Below are positions 47,313-60,722 of a DNA stretch of 64,000 nucleotides, piece after piece. A program made the position numbers and the translations under genes. Each line of letters opens with the position of its first letter. Within the stretch, counting starts at the first letter, position 1. The notes beneath the pieces are model-generated. The model did no database searches. It saw only the letters and a list, made by a program, of their open reading frames with translations, and was not told the DNA's origin. The DNA comes from Smittia aterrima (taxonomy: Eukaryota > Arthropoda > Insecta > Diptera > Chironomidae), in the NCBI GenBank assembly GCA_033063855.1, contig CP093829.1, forward strand, positions 4,288,243 through 4,352,242, in the 5' to 3' direction.

Positions 47313-50300
47313 TCAAGTAAACCTCGATTAAGTTTCAATCTCTAGGTAATTACTCTTGTCGTGAAGTTCACTTTTGGTTTAAGAAGTAAAGAGGATCATA
47401 AAGCACACTCAATCATTACCTTATCAAGCTAAGCCTAAAAAAATTCAATTGCAAATTATTGATGATGAACAATTTTTAAAGAAAACAATTTATTGCCGGT
47501 TACAGTCAAAGACATTTTTCAATGTCCTTCCTCACCTAAAAATAAACTTTGCGCCGTGCTCGCAAATTAAATTCATTTGTCATTTCTTCACTTTTTTTTC
47601 ACTCTCACGAATATTTTAAAATCAAAAACAAAAAACTTGGAAAAGTAGCGAGACCTCCGAGTAATTGTTTTGGCATTTCGGTGTTTCCTGACATAATTCA
47701 AGCAAAGCGTGAAGATTGTTTTAACAACCTTCCAATTTATGCGTGCGATTTAAATCATCCAATTTCTATTTGATAGTTTCTTGACCTAAAGTTTAACGAA
47801 GATAGCAACAGCTCAACGTCTGCCATGAGATAACAAGTGGTTTCTATCATTTCAAAGAGAAATTTACTGAATGTTTAATAAACTTTTTTTCTACGTGCGA
47901 TTTAAATTGATTTATAATCATTCACAGAAGCGAATGAAAGTTTTTTTCAATCGTAAACATTGATCAACCTTGCAAGGTCGATGATGAGCAGTTTTTGTGC
48001 GTCACGACGTCCGACACATGATGTCGAACGAATTGGAATGATACATAAGTGCTTTGGTACTGCGGCATTAAATACCTGATCGCTTTATTATTTTTCCGTC
48101 CACTTTGTGTTGTGCGACTTTCGCTATCGAACGAACATTTTCCTTGACACTAAAACGTTGCGTCAAAAATGATGACTCGAAATCCAATTATAAAGTAAGT
48201 AGAGTCATCAGGAATTTCTGCATTCCGTTGTTGCGCATTGGCAATACCACGAGCAGCAGCCAAAAATAATGGAGAATTTTTTGAGGTCGTTTAGCTTACG
48301 CAATATCAAACTGCACATGATGTTCAACTTGCCACGGTTTAAACAGCATCGATCGATGAATTGCACTTTACGTAAGTGATCGCGGATTTTATAATAAAAA
48401 TTTCTCTCTCAACATTGTAATTCAAAACAAGCCAAAATCTGCGAGTGGATACATTTATCGCGATGACGTCTTTGAACTAATCACTTACCGACAATGACAG
48501 CTGATTGGAGAAGATATAATTAATAATTGGCTTTCGACGAGAAATTATTCGCGATAATTTATTAATTTTTCTTCTTTTCCGGTCATGTCATTGGAGCTTC
48601 ACAAAGCGACAATTTATCGATCGAATAATTCTTTAAAAGAGAAAATTTCACGCAAGTGAATATAAATGTGCGAAATAATTTTTTTATTGAATAATTTCCC
48701 GCGCATCTTCCGATGAAATAAACAGCGAAATGCCAAGCGTGATTGAAAAAAAAACCGATCTCTTGGTATTCTCTTGTAATCGCGTCTTACTTACCCAACT
48801 CCTCGAGTCTTAAAAACAATGAATGCATTGCTTCCTCGTTTAAAGTGCATCGGAAGCTGCTGAGCGCTAAATATTTTTTTCTCTCCATTTTTCATTCGTT
48901 TTCATAACGATAATTGAACTCAGACAATAAAAATTGCATTCGTTAGTTGTCTAGTTACTTTACGGACCTTAACGATTCGAGAGTAATCAGTTGCGCAATC
49001 TAATCACCACCCACTTTGTCACACGCATTATCTTTTAGCGACGAAACGAGTAACCATATCTCTCCGATCATCATCATCATTACATCCCTCTGATGCGCAG
49101 ATGGATGCTGTCACTCATAAATGCCAAATTTTGCTTAGTTTTACTTAGCAATATTACATTAAAGCATCGCTTTCTAATAACTGCGCGCGCTCAATTTCTT
49201 AAAGGCGTGAATAAATTCATGGTATTTAAATTGTAATTTAACTTGTCATCCATATTGTTCGTCAAGCAACATTTCTTTTTTTCTGTCGTGGCAATTTGAT
49301 CATTACACACTTTCGATGGTCGAGACAAAACCTGAAGAAGCAAGTTCCATTATTGTCGCAAATCGCATCATGCTCGTGTTATATAAGTAGAACTTATGTG
49401 GCATGAAATATTAATTTGTGATGGAGCAACGTGAGTCTGTACACATCTCAAGCCAACCAAGCATTCAATTGGATCGTCTTCGTTGAGATTTTCCAGCTTG
49501 ATTGATCGTCGGAGGTTTCCATGGAGCTTGTGACATGCGGTCAGTGCAAACATGAAAGAAATGATGATGATGAGAGAAAAGAAATTGAAAGTAAAAAAAA
49601 AACGTTTGAAGCAAAATAGCCAAACATTTATTTCATAAAACGTGAAAAGTCGGTGCCCGGAGCGTAAGTCTCTATGCTTTAGGGCCAGTGGCTAACACGA
49701 AAAACTATTCATCAAAGCCTCATTGACCATCTGTTTCAAGTGATACGAGTCCATCAAACATTCAATCCATCAAACTTAAGAGAGACTCAATAGATTGGAA
49801 ACATTAAAACATAATCTGATAATACAATCGCCGTGGTCGACTTGCGTAATTGGACCGACCGTGGTTCGATGTAATGAAGAGAATTGAGAAAATTGGATTA
49901 TCAAGTGTATGAGGAGTAAAGTTAAGAGATTCGCCACAGACGACGACAGAAACTCGAAGTTACAACTTTCATTTCATTTAGATCTTGTTTTAATTGATCC
50001 ACAATTTCCCTCTTTCGTTAAGCTCTTGAGTTGGAGCCACTCAAGCACAAAATCAACAACAACAATGATTTTATTTTAAAGGTCCGATGTTGAGATTTAT
50101 CGTCGCATTATTTTCCGTTGGTGTGTGCGAATGCATCAGAAGTTTTTGCAATGCAATTGTTATGTAATCGAAACTTTTCCTTTCTTTTTCCCTATTCGCA
50201 AAGCCAACTTGAAAATCTTCTTTTGAAGTTGACTGGTTGAAGGAATGCTTGAGCGATGATTGCCATTTCAAAATTGCATAAAACACGTCGGCGTGCTCAT

Positions 50301-53300
50301 CACTGCAAATTAATCTTTAAATTTTTCGCACCAAAATGTGATGGGAGTTCGTTTAATCATAAGATCGCTTGAAAGAAAATTAAGGCTCTTCACCGGTAAT
50401 TTATCTTCACTCGATTCGTTCACGTTTTGCAATTGACGAGATTTGTTTGCATTTGCGTAATAAAAATTTCTCAAAGGATTTTGTTTCTTTCCTCACACCT
50501 CAAAATGAAGAAAAAGTAGGTGAACCAAATGGACAGTTCAATAAAGAGTTTAATTGATGGATTTTTGACGAAACCTTTCGGTCATTTAACCTCAAAGCTC
50601 GTCGACAACGAGGTCGTGTGGGTCTAATGTACCAAACGCAAACTTTCCAAACCAAATCAAATTTCCACGAGACGGTAAGTAATCAACGACAAACTACGAC
50701 GCAGTGAGACTTCTTCCTCAAGCATCTTTGACGCTTCACGCAGTCTACAAGAAATTGCGCAACTTTTGCATGGTGGAAGAGTATTTCAGCAAAGACAAAA
50801 GAAAGAACGAGACGTGATGAGTGTTAAGTTTAATTCAACCGCCGTGAAAACACTTCTCTTTACCCATTTCTTTCAACTCGCTCGCTCGAGCCCTACATTC
50901 AATTGTATGTTCCTTTTAATTACTTTACAACATGCGCGCCATGTAAATAAATGAAGCAATTGCTGTTTCCGTGAATTAATAAGACTGCGAAGTGGAAAAC
51001 TATCACGGAAAGCTTGGATTCACCTTTATTATGTCATCAACGTTGAAAGATTATCCAATTATTCAAAAGATTTCAACGTGTGGTCAAGAAAGAAAACCGC
51101 AAAACTCTTTTGGACGAGTTATAACGAAAAGCTCAACGAAAACAAATTAAAATCGTTGAGATAGTTGCACTAGTTCGATTAACGTCACCGTCTCACTTTC
51201 ATTGCTTTTTTATTGCTTCTTTAATTGCCTCCTCGGCTTAGGCGAGTAAAAGTTAGTTGATGCGGTTGCTTGCAAGTGGAAAGAAAGATAAAAACTAAAG
51301 AGACCTGGGGACGCCTCATTCGTCATAGCTGGAAGCTTAAAGGATCCGCTTTGAAAATAATTTCTTTATGCAAAAATATTTTTTAATGATTTTCTAATTA
51401 AACAAACTTAGTGACCATTTCTTCACACCCCACCGCTTAATTGTCGAACATGCTTTTCAGCGGATTCCGCCGCCAGTCACACGACTTCGTCGAAACAAAA
51501 TGTTTATCACATTTCCTCGATATGCAGGCTCAAGCGTTCGAAATGTATATGACCCGATTATGTTCGGAAAACAGTAAAATTGTTATGAATATTTTCATTA
51601 GAAAGTGGTTATCTGGATTAAAACTGCATAATCTCTTGTACCAGACACTTTCTCAGCGCTGCACAAACTTCCGTTCTCTTCAGCAATATGAGAGAGTGTT
51701 TAATCATAAATGCACAATCGAATCGAATCGCAGGGATGTGAGAGCAATAGACCTCAACCCTGAACATTCCATGAGATCGTGAGGAAGATTACGTGGCGTG
51801 TCGTGGATTATGAAAGACTCACGCAGCAATTGTAATTTTTCTGGTCTCTCTTCTAACATTTGCAATGTGTAATGATAATAATGATAGACTTCTTCGATGG
51901 CCAGTCTCTCTCTCGCGGATTACTCAACTTCATTAGTCTTGAAGCGAAATTCAGGTCTTTGCGATTACTTTTTATTTATATTTAATGTATCGTTTGATTT
52001 GTAATTGAATCCGCTAAGTTGTAAGTGTTTTGCTTACGACTGACTACGTATAAACAATCGACGAAGGCTTTCGGCGTTGCTGCAACTTTAATTGAGTGTT
52101 GAATGGTCATTTTAAGCTCTGATAACATTCGAATTACTTGCACGCTATGGATGTTTGTAAATGTTTCCACTCTCCCATCATCATCATTTGCGTGATACAC
52201 TGACACATAAACCAACAGTGATTTAACATAAAAAGAAATTATCATTACGCGAGAGCGGCCTTTTCGGTGTTTGAGAAGCATTTTCATGGGAAGCTGAAGA
52301 TTATCTGTCACTGACGTCCACGAGACTTTTCTATTTTTCACAAACATCGCGAGACGACTAAGATGAAAATAAAAGCACAAGCGAAAAAAATTATGTCACT
52401 CATCGTCGACTTCTGGCAAATTATTCAGGTTTCCTTTTCACTTACTCAATTAAAATTATTTCGTTACACAATGTGTAATGTCTTCTTCCATTGAAGGAGA
52501 TGCCTTGAGAAAACAGCTAAGTAATCGTTAGAAACACAAGCGATTATGTTTAATGAATCAAATTATGGTCTACGAACTTACGCGGTGATTGAAAGCGAAA
52601 GAGATCGCGTAGATCGAGATAAGCGTAACGTTCAATTATTCAATTTATTTAAATATATTGACATCTAATCAAAATGCAATCAATTGTGCTATTTCGCGCA
52701 ATTAGTCTTTGGATCTCATGAGAGTTAGTGGATGGGAAGTTGAGTATCGATCGTTTTCTTTTTCCATATTTCGCTTTTGCATGATCATCTCGCGCTCCAT
52801 GAAATACAGGAAACCTCTTCAACTTAAAGTCAACGACTTTTTATTAAAAGCTGAGTTATAATTGATGAAGTCAGCAGGCTAACGCAGTTCCGTGAATTGA
52901 AACTGGAATTACTTAAATAATTAAATTTTAACAACTCACAATTTTTTTAGCTTCGACGAAGAAGAAACCAAAACCAAAACAAAAGAAGACGATTCGTCAA
53001 AGATTGTCGTGATTTGAATGACGAGCAGAACTCATTGATGTCTAGTTTGCGTGGTTGAGCGTGCCAAAAATTATTTGCACTCTTGAATAATGCATAAGCG
53101 GCAACAAATTGAGCAAGATCACTCTATGTTATGTGAAAAGTAATTCAAAGCCCCACAATATTCACGACAGCTCTCGACGAGGCAAGCAAGATGCAACGAC
53201 ATTAGGCTACTTCTTGAAGTTGATATTCAAGATTAATAAAATACCAGCTCTCGCGTGGAAATAACGCAAAAGAAAAATTCCGAGCATGAAAAACTTAACA

Positions 53301-53872
53301 CAGATTCGCAAAAATGCAAATGTGCATAGGAGGAGGAAATAATAATAAAGAAAAAAAAAATCTGTTGCGAATGCTGTAATCGCTTGAGTTTCGATTTCCA
53401 TTTCACTGGCCTCCACACAAATTATGTAAAAGTATCCTTGATACGATTCATTATATAACAGTCGCGAAGAAGCGAAAGGGAAAAAAGACGAGAACAGATA
53501 TTTCTCGTCTCGAAGACTCGACGGAAAGAAATGCCAGTCGACATGTGCAATTTCTATAAAATGTGAGTGAATATTTATGGAAAATGAAGAAGCAAACTCT
53601 TCTAGTGGGGAGGAGATAGAGACCTGCCGAGCAACATCATTTTCCATCAACTCTCGCGAGCATGCTTTGTACATAAAGAAGAGTACAATATATCTTGAAT
53701 ATGATTATTAAGCTTTTATTTTCGTTTCCACTGCACGAAGAAAAATGCTTTTCGTATGGAATGCCGCGAAATGGAAAGAAAAAAAAATCAACAACAGTCG
53801 ACTAAGAGCGCAGCACACGAAAAAAACCAACAACGCTCTCAGCTCACGGATAAATTATAAAATACGTTCGGG
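47313..53872. other. 6.6-kb region without a supported gene
   Basis: Open frames here are under 160 codons, many start at non-ATG codons, and none has a recognisable domain, signal peptide with splice context, or repeat similarity to neighbours. The sequence is less AT-extreme than the repeat-derived region at 33-36 kb and has many short GC-containing motifs. It could be regulatory DNA for the flanking secreted-protein genes. No RNA gene was recognised. Confidence 0.5.
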
Positions 53873-53879
53873 TATAAAA
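53873..53879 (+). promoter_or_regulatory. TATA box
   Basis: TATAAAA 113 bp upstream of the ATG at 53986, with a possible initiator (TTGACAGT) about 30 bp downstream. Confidence 0.65.
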
Positions 53880-53985
53880 CCGTTTGTACAGCAAGACCCA
53901 TTGACAGTCGTACGACCAGCGTGGTCACAAACAGATTCCTTTTATTTTTTAAGTCTATCGTGATCAAGTGTTTTTCGGCCAAGAC

Positions 53986-56771
53986 ATGAGGTCGTTAACA
54001 ATTTTGGTTAGTAAAGTATTCAATAATCAATTAAAGTGCAAAAAAAATGGAAATATTTCGCATCAAAGGATTAAAAAGTTCAGCAATGCCAATGGATTAC
54101 TAAAGTGAAGTGAATTTAACTGAAAATAGCTTTAAAAGCTAAAAAGAAAATGCAACTCCAAGTGAAATAGAAATTGTTTTGATTAAAATTACTCGCTTTG
54201 AGTCGTGACCTTAAAACAAGAGCCAGTGAAATTTCGGAAGTTATTTCATGGAAAACAGAAACGAAAGAAAAAAGTGAAAAATGTAATTAAAAAAGGTCGG
54301 AGTGAGAAAATATGTTAAAGAAGCTACGGGAGTGAAGAGAAGCGAGAGTGAACCGTACTTGCTCTATTAAGTTTTAATATGCTCGTGAAATATTTAAATT
54401 TTGTGCTGCGCAATGTGCGATCTTCTGAGTTGTCTTGTCATGGCTTGTTAACGAAAAATCCTCTTCAGAAAAATCTCTGCAAATGTTTCACTTTTCAGTC
54501 GCTGCCAACGAGTGAATTATACTAATTTCTTCTTTCTTTTCTCCTCATTATTGCATCAGACAATTTTTGTGACACTCAATGTAGTCATTTGCGATCCAAC
54601 GTTCTTCCATAAGCACGAAGACCATCATCCGAAGGGAGTGTGGAAGAAGAAGTTGGTGTGGAAAGATGACTGGGTGAAAGACTATAAAGTCGTTAAGCAG
54701 GCAAGTGAAGTCTTTTAATCTCAGCGAGTTTAATGAGTGGAAAGATATGCAAGCTTCCGTTGTTGTCGGTTAATCTCTGGCAAATCCTGTAAACAAACAA
54801 TCGCAAGCGAGAAGAGAAAGATTACACAACAAACGATGATGAAGACGAAAACAAATTTACGGATTATCGATTAGTCTTGCTGCTTGCTGAGTACCATCTT
54901 CAAGCATTAAATCTCACATTACGATAAATTGGCTTATGAGCGTTGAGTTTTGGATTAATTGAAACATTAAGGAGCTTGCAACATAATCTTTTAAAAATCA
55001 TTCGAATTGATTGAAGCCAATTTAAATTAATTGAAATATTTAACAGGAAATTTGGAAAACTGAACACAAACATGTGTCCGTTCCCGTTTGGCAAAAAGTC
55101 GAAGTACCTGTTTGGGTTGAACACAAAGTTCCTGAGTGGAAAGTAATCAAAAAACCAGAATGGATTGAAAAGGAAGTCCCAGCGTGGAAGGAAGAAAAAG
55201 TTGCTGACTGGAAGAAAATTCAAAAGGTAAAGCTCGATGTTTGAAGCTTCAGAAATTCCTTCGAAAAGTTGACGGAAAATAAATTTAAAATTTGAAGTTT
55301 ATTAATGAAATCTTCTTCTCAATCAAAAGCCAATTTGGACTCAACATCAAGTGCCTTACTGGAAAGAAATTCAAGTTCCCTACTGGACTGAAGTCAAAGT
55401 ACCGATCTGGACTCATATCGATGTACCTGTTTGGAAAGAGGTAAAAATTAAAAGAGCTGCCCATCAGTTGAGCTCTCAAGTTTTTCTCGAACTTGATAGC
55501 TCATCTCGTTATGAGAGGCTCATCTCGATCTTGAGTTATTCAACGAAGTAACTTCATCCATCAATTGGATGAGAAGCTTTAACAAATCATCTGAAAAAAA
55601 AACTCGAGCAACATTGAGCATCATTGTCATTGCTTTTTTTCTCTCAATTATTAGGTGAAAGTGCCTGTATGGAAAGAAGTAAAGAAAGAAGTCTGGAGAG
55701 AGGTAATTTAAAAGAAACAATTTGAAAGAAACAGAATCATCTTTAACTAAAATTGTTTCTTATTTACTTTTGATGAAAAAAAAGGTGAAAGTACCCATCT
55801 GGCGAGAAGTTAAAAAACCTTACTGGAAAGAGATCCAAGTGCCTTATTGGAAAGATATTCAAGTAAGTCTCAACACGTCAATGTTTAACGTGAACCGATG
55901 AATGAAATGTTTCCACCCATAATCTTGTTACATGCTTAATTATCTCACTAATCGAACTTTCATATGATCAGGTCGAAGATTGGAAACAAATTTGGGTTCC
56001 CGCTGTTGTCAAAGAAGGAATTCCCGGAGAGAAATATCTCGGCAAGGACGAGCACGGCAATGAGTACACAGCCCATGATGTCTGGAGAAAGAAGATGATC
56101 TGGAAGCCACAGTGGAAAAAGATTTGGAAGACGAAACAAGTTGAAGCATTTAAAACCGAGAAAGTCGAGGAATGGAAGGTCGAAAAAGTTCAAGATTGGA
56201 AGATTGAGAAGAAACAAGATTGGGTAAGTGAAGTGAACTAATTGGATCGCTTGAATCGAACTCACATGCAACTTGCGTGTTTAGGTCACAGAAAAGGTTC
56301 AAGAGTGGAAGATCGAAAAAGTTCAAGAGTGGCGCAAGGAAAAGAAACTTGACTTCAAGATCGAGAAAAAGTTGAACTATAAGACCGACAAAGTTGAAGC
56401 CTTCAAAACTGAGAAGAAACTCGAATGGAAGGAAGAGTACGTGCAAGTGTGGAAGCTCGTGAAGAAACAAATTTGGGTTAAACAGAAACAAGAGATTTGG
56501 AAAGAGGTAAACAAATTAATTTCCTTCTCAATCGAATCAAAAAGTCTTAAAATATTTTTCTCGTTTCCAGGAAAAAATTCAAACTTTCCGCATCGAAAAG
56601 AAAAAGGAATGGGCGACTGAGAAGAAGCTCGTGTGGAAAGACTCAGTTAAGGAAGAGAAGGTTCCCGCATGGGTCGAGAAACACGTCCCAGTGTGGAAGA
56701 AAGTGTCGAAACCTGTGTGGGAAAAAGTTTGGGTGCCCGTCGAGAGCCATGAGAGCCATGGATGGCATTAA
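53986..56771 (+). CDS. secreted tryptophan/lysine-rich repeat protein, nine exons
   Basis: Exons: 53986-54006, 54560-54700, 55047-55226, 55330-55440, 55655-55702, 55785-55862, 55972-56223, 56285-56506, 56571-56771; 417 residues; every junction is phase 0. Signal peptide MRSLTILTIFVTLNVVIC is split after codon 7. The mature protein opens DPTFFHKHEDHHPKGVWKKK and then consists of W-x(4-8)-W repeats such as VPVWKEV, VPYWKEIQ, VPEWK and EEWKVEKVQDWKIEKKQDW; it ends ESHGWH. Exon 2 ends CAG|GCAAGT, a GC donor. Exon boundaries mostly fall before V-x-V/VPxW, so exons are repeat modules. I recognise no named domain. Composition and the TATA/short-first-exon design suggest an extracellular matrix, cuticle or secretory product (inference). 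A far AATAAA is at 57266-57271. Confidence 0.87.
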
Positions 56772-59700
56772 GAACAAACAGCCAAATCATTTAGAATAGA
56801 CGCAAAAATGACAAACAAATATGAATCTTCATAATTTGGGCTAAATCTAGTTTAGTCTGATTCATGAATATTCTGTTGTCACTCACCATGACCAAGTCGA
56901 TTAGTTTAAGATCTCATTAAAACCTCTTTGTCTGAACTTCATCTGGCTTAGTGCTTCAACCTGTTCATCTCTGTTGTATATAAATTCTTAACTTTATGCT
57001 TCTCCTTCTTCTTCTTCTGCTCATAGTCAAAATTCATCGCGAATCATCCATTTAGCATTTATAAATTTAAATCCGAAAATGCGATCAAATATTTTGTACA
57101 AATATTTTGATAAAAAGGAAATCGTAAAGATCTGAGATAATTGTTTTGTTTTATTGTGAGTTCTTTGTTCCGTTCGACATTTGTTCTGATGTCTTTGGGA
57201 AAACTTGCTTGTAAAATATTTCGCGCTTTTTCGTGTATCTCTTTGTGTACAGATTGCAAGAAGACAATAAAAGAATAAATCTCCGAATGTGTTGAGAGGC
57301 AAAATTGAAAAATAAATCAAACTTTTTTTTCACTATTTCTTCTTAGGCGATCATGAAGCTTTTTTTGAACAGCTCGAGACATAACAATGAGCGGCTTGTT
57401 CGATATCATCGTATTCAGATCAAATCCGCGTGTTTTGTGCGTTTTAATGAGTTTGCATCAACAATTTAGCGAATGAGCTCTTAAATACAATTAAAGCTAA
57501 TTGATTTGATATTTTAATTAACATCAAAATTGATTTAGTGCCTTCTTCTTCTGTGTTGAGCTCTTAACAACGGCTCCATTAAAAGTCACTCTTCTGGAAA
57601 ACATAAAACAAACATAAACTCATCGTCATTGTCTTTTGTTTCTATAAAGTCGAGTGAAATATTCAAAAATTTAATTCGTGAACAAAAGGCAGCCGCAGTC
57701 ATCTTTGCTTCCTTCTTTGCAGCGATTTTAATTGAAGGCATTCACTCAGCGGTCGGGTAATGTAAATCATTGGTTTTACTGAAAATCGAGAAGAAAGTTC
57801 AAAGCACAGGCACGTAAATGTCAATCATCGCATAAATGTTTTCGCCTTTTAAAACGTTTCGATCTGTTATTTGATGCTGGACTAAGATTTGTTATTATTA
57901 ACATGTCAACGGATAAAACCCTTTAAGAGGTTTTGTAAGAAAGAAAGAAACCCACAAGTCTAGTGCGATCACATTATTTAAAACATAAAAGAAAATATCA
58001 CGCTAATCAACTGCATTACCGACGATTTTCATTTTCAACAATGTTTCGCTTTGGGGAGAATTTGTAAATTACGTCAAAGTCTCTTCATTTGTGTAACTCT
58101 CAATTATTTCCTTGTAAAGCATGAAAAAGGATTCTCAAAATAATTTTTCTTTATTTCACGTCACTGAAGAATGAACCCCAAACAAAGTTTAAATATTTTT
58201 CATTGTTCACATCTTCAAACAATTTTTTTTATCGCAAAGCAAGAAATTTCAAATTACGGATTCAGATCTGAAAACTGTCGCAATTACATCATTGAAGCAC
58301 AAAGAGACGAAGTGTCTTGTTGCGACAGATCTTGATTCCGATTCACATGATGGAAAGTGGTCGAAACAAGATATTTTGTGTTTCTCCCAATCACCTTTCC
58401 ATGAAAAATGTTTTTTCAAAGACACAAAAATAGTATTGCGGTTCAACTTTGCACGCGATTCTCTTAAAATCAAAGTCTTTTTGTTGCGAATTGCTGAGTC
58501 ACAGTTTGCGAATGGGTTAAGCAGTCACAACAACATTTGAAGGAGTTACGATTGCGTGCGAAACCACGAAAAAGACTTCAATGAATGGGATTATCAAAAC
58601 AACATCGATCGAAGTATTTCGTAACATCCACGAACCTTCCGCCCTGCGGCAACTCTTGGGTAACGAGTTTGTTTGACCCTCTTGTTGAACCGTATCCTTT
58701 CTATTGTCACAGAAGTCGATTTGTCACTTGAATTAACAACAAAAAAAAATGTTTTTGAACTTGTCGTTTTATGAACTTCATCGTAATTTCAATTTCTCTT
58801 ATGCAACTGGTAACCTTCTTTTCTAAGCGTCTCGACAGTTGAATGAAAGCCATAATTTCATCGTAAATTGCAGTTCAAGACTACAATGAAGTGGAATACC
58901 GCGCCGACGTTCTGCACGTTTCGTGTCGTAAATTATTTTCGATGATACATAAATTCTTTTGAATCTTTGTTGGGCGTCGCGACGAAGAAGAGATTGATGA
59001 GATGAAATTGAAAGTCTCTTTTTTATGAAGCGACAGTAATTGAAATAAGTTTTAGATCGTTTCGTGGTAGTGACAAAAGCAGTAGCTCAACAAACTGCCA
59101 TAAACGATTTTATGTCGTCGTCAGTGGAGACTGATGAAAGCCAAGACTAACTTCCGCGAACCCTGCCAGTGAAAACTGCAAATCACTGCATCGGGAAAAG
59201 AGCAAAGAAACGGGAAATGAATTTGAAACTGTTTAACTTCAGTTGCAGCCTTAATAGGAATCAAGTTTTCGGTCAAAGACTTTGGCGAGCGAGACTGAGA
59301 CAAGAAAAGTCTTACGCAACTTTTGACCGTTTACAAGCATCAAGATCACGGCAATGTTGATGCAAGATTACGAAATGTCTTCGACGAAACTTCTAAATAT
59401 TCCATCAAATCAACTCTCATCGTGTTTTTTTCTTCTTCTTCTCATAGAGCGAACATAAGACAAAAGCAGAAAATGAAATGCAGTTTTCCCGCATATGCCG
59501 AAGTACAAGAGGCGCGCGTTATATAATATCCTCAACTTACCTGTGCACTTATCCAGTTTTAAGAGGAAATTATGCAATAACATTCCATTGAAGAAATTAA
59601 TTATCATCGGCTACAAGACTGCTCCACATTTAACCGCAGTCGTTTAAAGGGAAATCTCTCGAGCTTGACTTTTCTTTTCACTTCAACTCATCATCATTCG

Positions 59701-60541
59701 CGTGTCAGTTTGTGGTTTCTCTTAAAGATTCCCATCACGAGTTTATAATTTCTGGAGTCTAAGCTTTCAAAAAGTAAAAAAGCTCAGCACGACGTCAAAG
59801 CCGGCAATTCCGATACAGCTCAGATAGCAATTATTCCACGCCTGGATCTCATGATTTCGGCGATTAAAAGCCAAACTTGTCCCACAGCAATTGCGCGGTA
59901 AGGTTTAGGAACTTTCTTTTTATTATCGACTCTGTTACTCAATCATTTGCAAAATAATGCAATGCAGGAACCTTTTGTGAGAGATTACGTAACGTTCGCG
60001 AACCTTTTTGAGCGCCATCGTCCATTAAAGAAATGCAATGCACAATTAATCCCAACGTCTCATATATGGCCTTGGTTAACTGTTCAACAATGGCATGTCG
60101 CGAATATTTTTTTATAACACGATCAGCCGCACGCTTTGTGTTGTCATATTCGCGCTTGTCGGTTATTCCAGTTACGCGGTTTTGCGGCTTCTCTTGCAAC
60201 ACGTAAAAGAGATGAAAAAAAAAGTATCAAAACAAACCAACACCAAGCGAGACATTTGTTAATCTCTTCATCGCTCGCATTTCTTTTACACGAAAGTGAA
60301 GATCGCGAGCGCCGCTGAAGAAAGAAATGCTCACCAATTTCCCCTCTTGCTCGTGCTCTCGATTTTCTCTATCAGATCCGTGCACTTGAATTATGATTTC
60401 CAACTCTCGATGGCAATGCAAAATTCAAGTGCATGTCTGTAGTGGTTGCTACACTTTGCCGACTTAATCCGGAGCATTTCACTCTCGCTGCACGCCGCTG
60501 CGCGATGTTTTGGTTTTCGGGGGAGCTCCGAAGTGAATCGG
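56772..60541. other. intergenic between W/K-rich paralogues
   Basis: No supported gene. The left end is the 3' flank of the upstream gene. All other frames are short and without recognisable features. Confidence 0.5.
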
Positions 60542-60548
60542 TATAAAA
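60542..60548 (+). promoter_or_regulatory. TATA box with spaced initiator
   Basis: TATAAAA, followed 31 bp later by TCAGTT (60573-60578), the arthropod initiator consensus, at the correct distance. This makes the transcription start near 60575 and leaves a leader of about 148 bp. Confidence 0.78.
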
Positions 60549-60722
60549 TAGTAATTCAGATCCACGCATTTGTCAGTTTATTGTGTCACAGTTGTGCAGT
60601 GAAGATCAGCCGAAGAGAGTTTAGTGCGTCGAAGTGAAATATATTTTTTTCAGTGAATTGAAGGAAGAAGACTTTTGTGTGAGATTGATAAAGGGACCTC
60701 GCTCAGATCGCTCCCCAAAAAA

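Noticed and set aside
51441..51782. 113-codon plus-strand frame
   Set aside because: Non-ATG start, no domain and no supporting signals.
51982..52380. 132-codon minus-strand frame in the gene desert
   Set aside because: Starts at a non-ATG codon, has no recognisable domain, and no flanking splice or promoter signal.
53207..53674. 155-codon minus-strand frame
   Set aside because: F/Y/L-rich product of AT-rich DNA with no conserved motif; it lies in the upstream region of the plus-strand W/K-rich gene.
54900..56491. Long minus-strand frames rich in F, P, N and L opposite the W/K-rich gene
   Set aside because: They are antisense shadows of the W/K repeats (CCA/TTC-rich complement) and cross its exon-intron borders.
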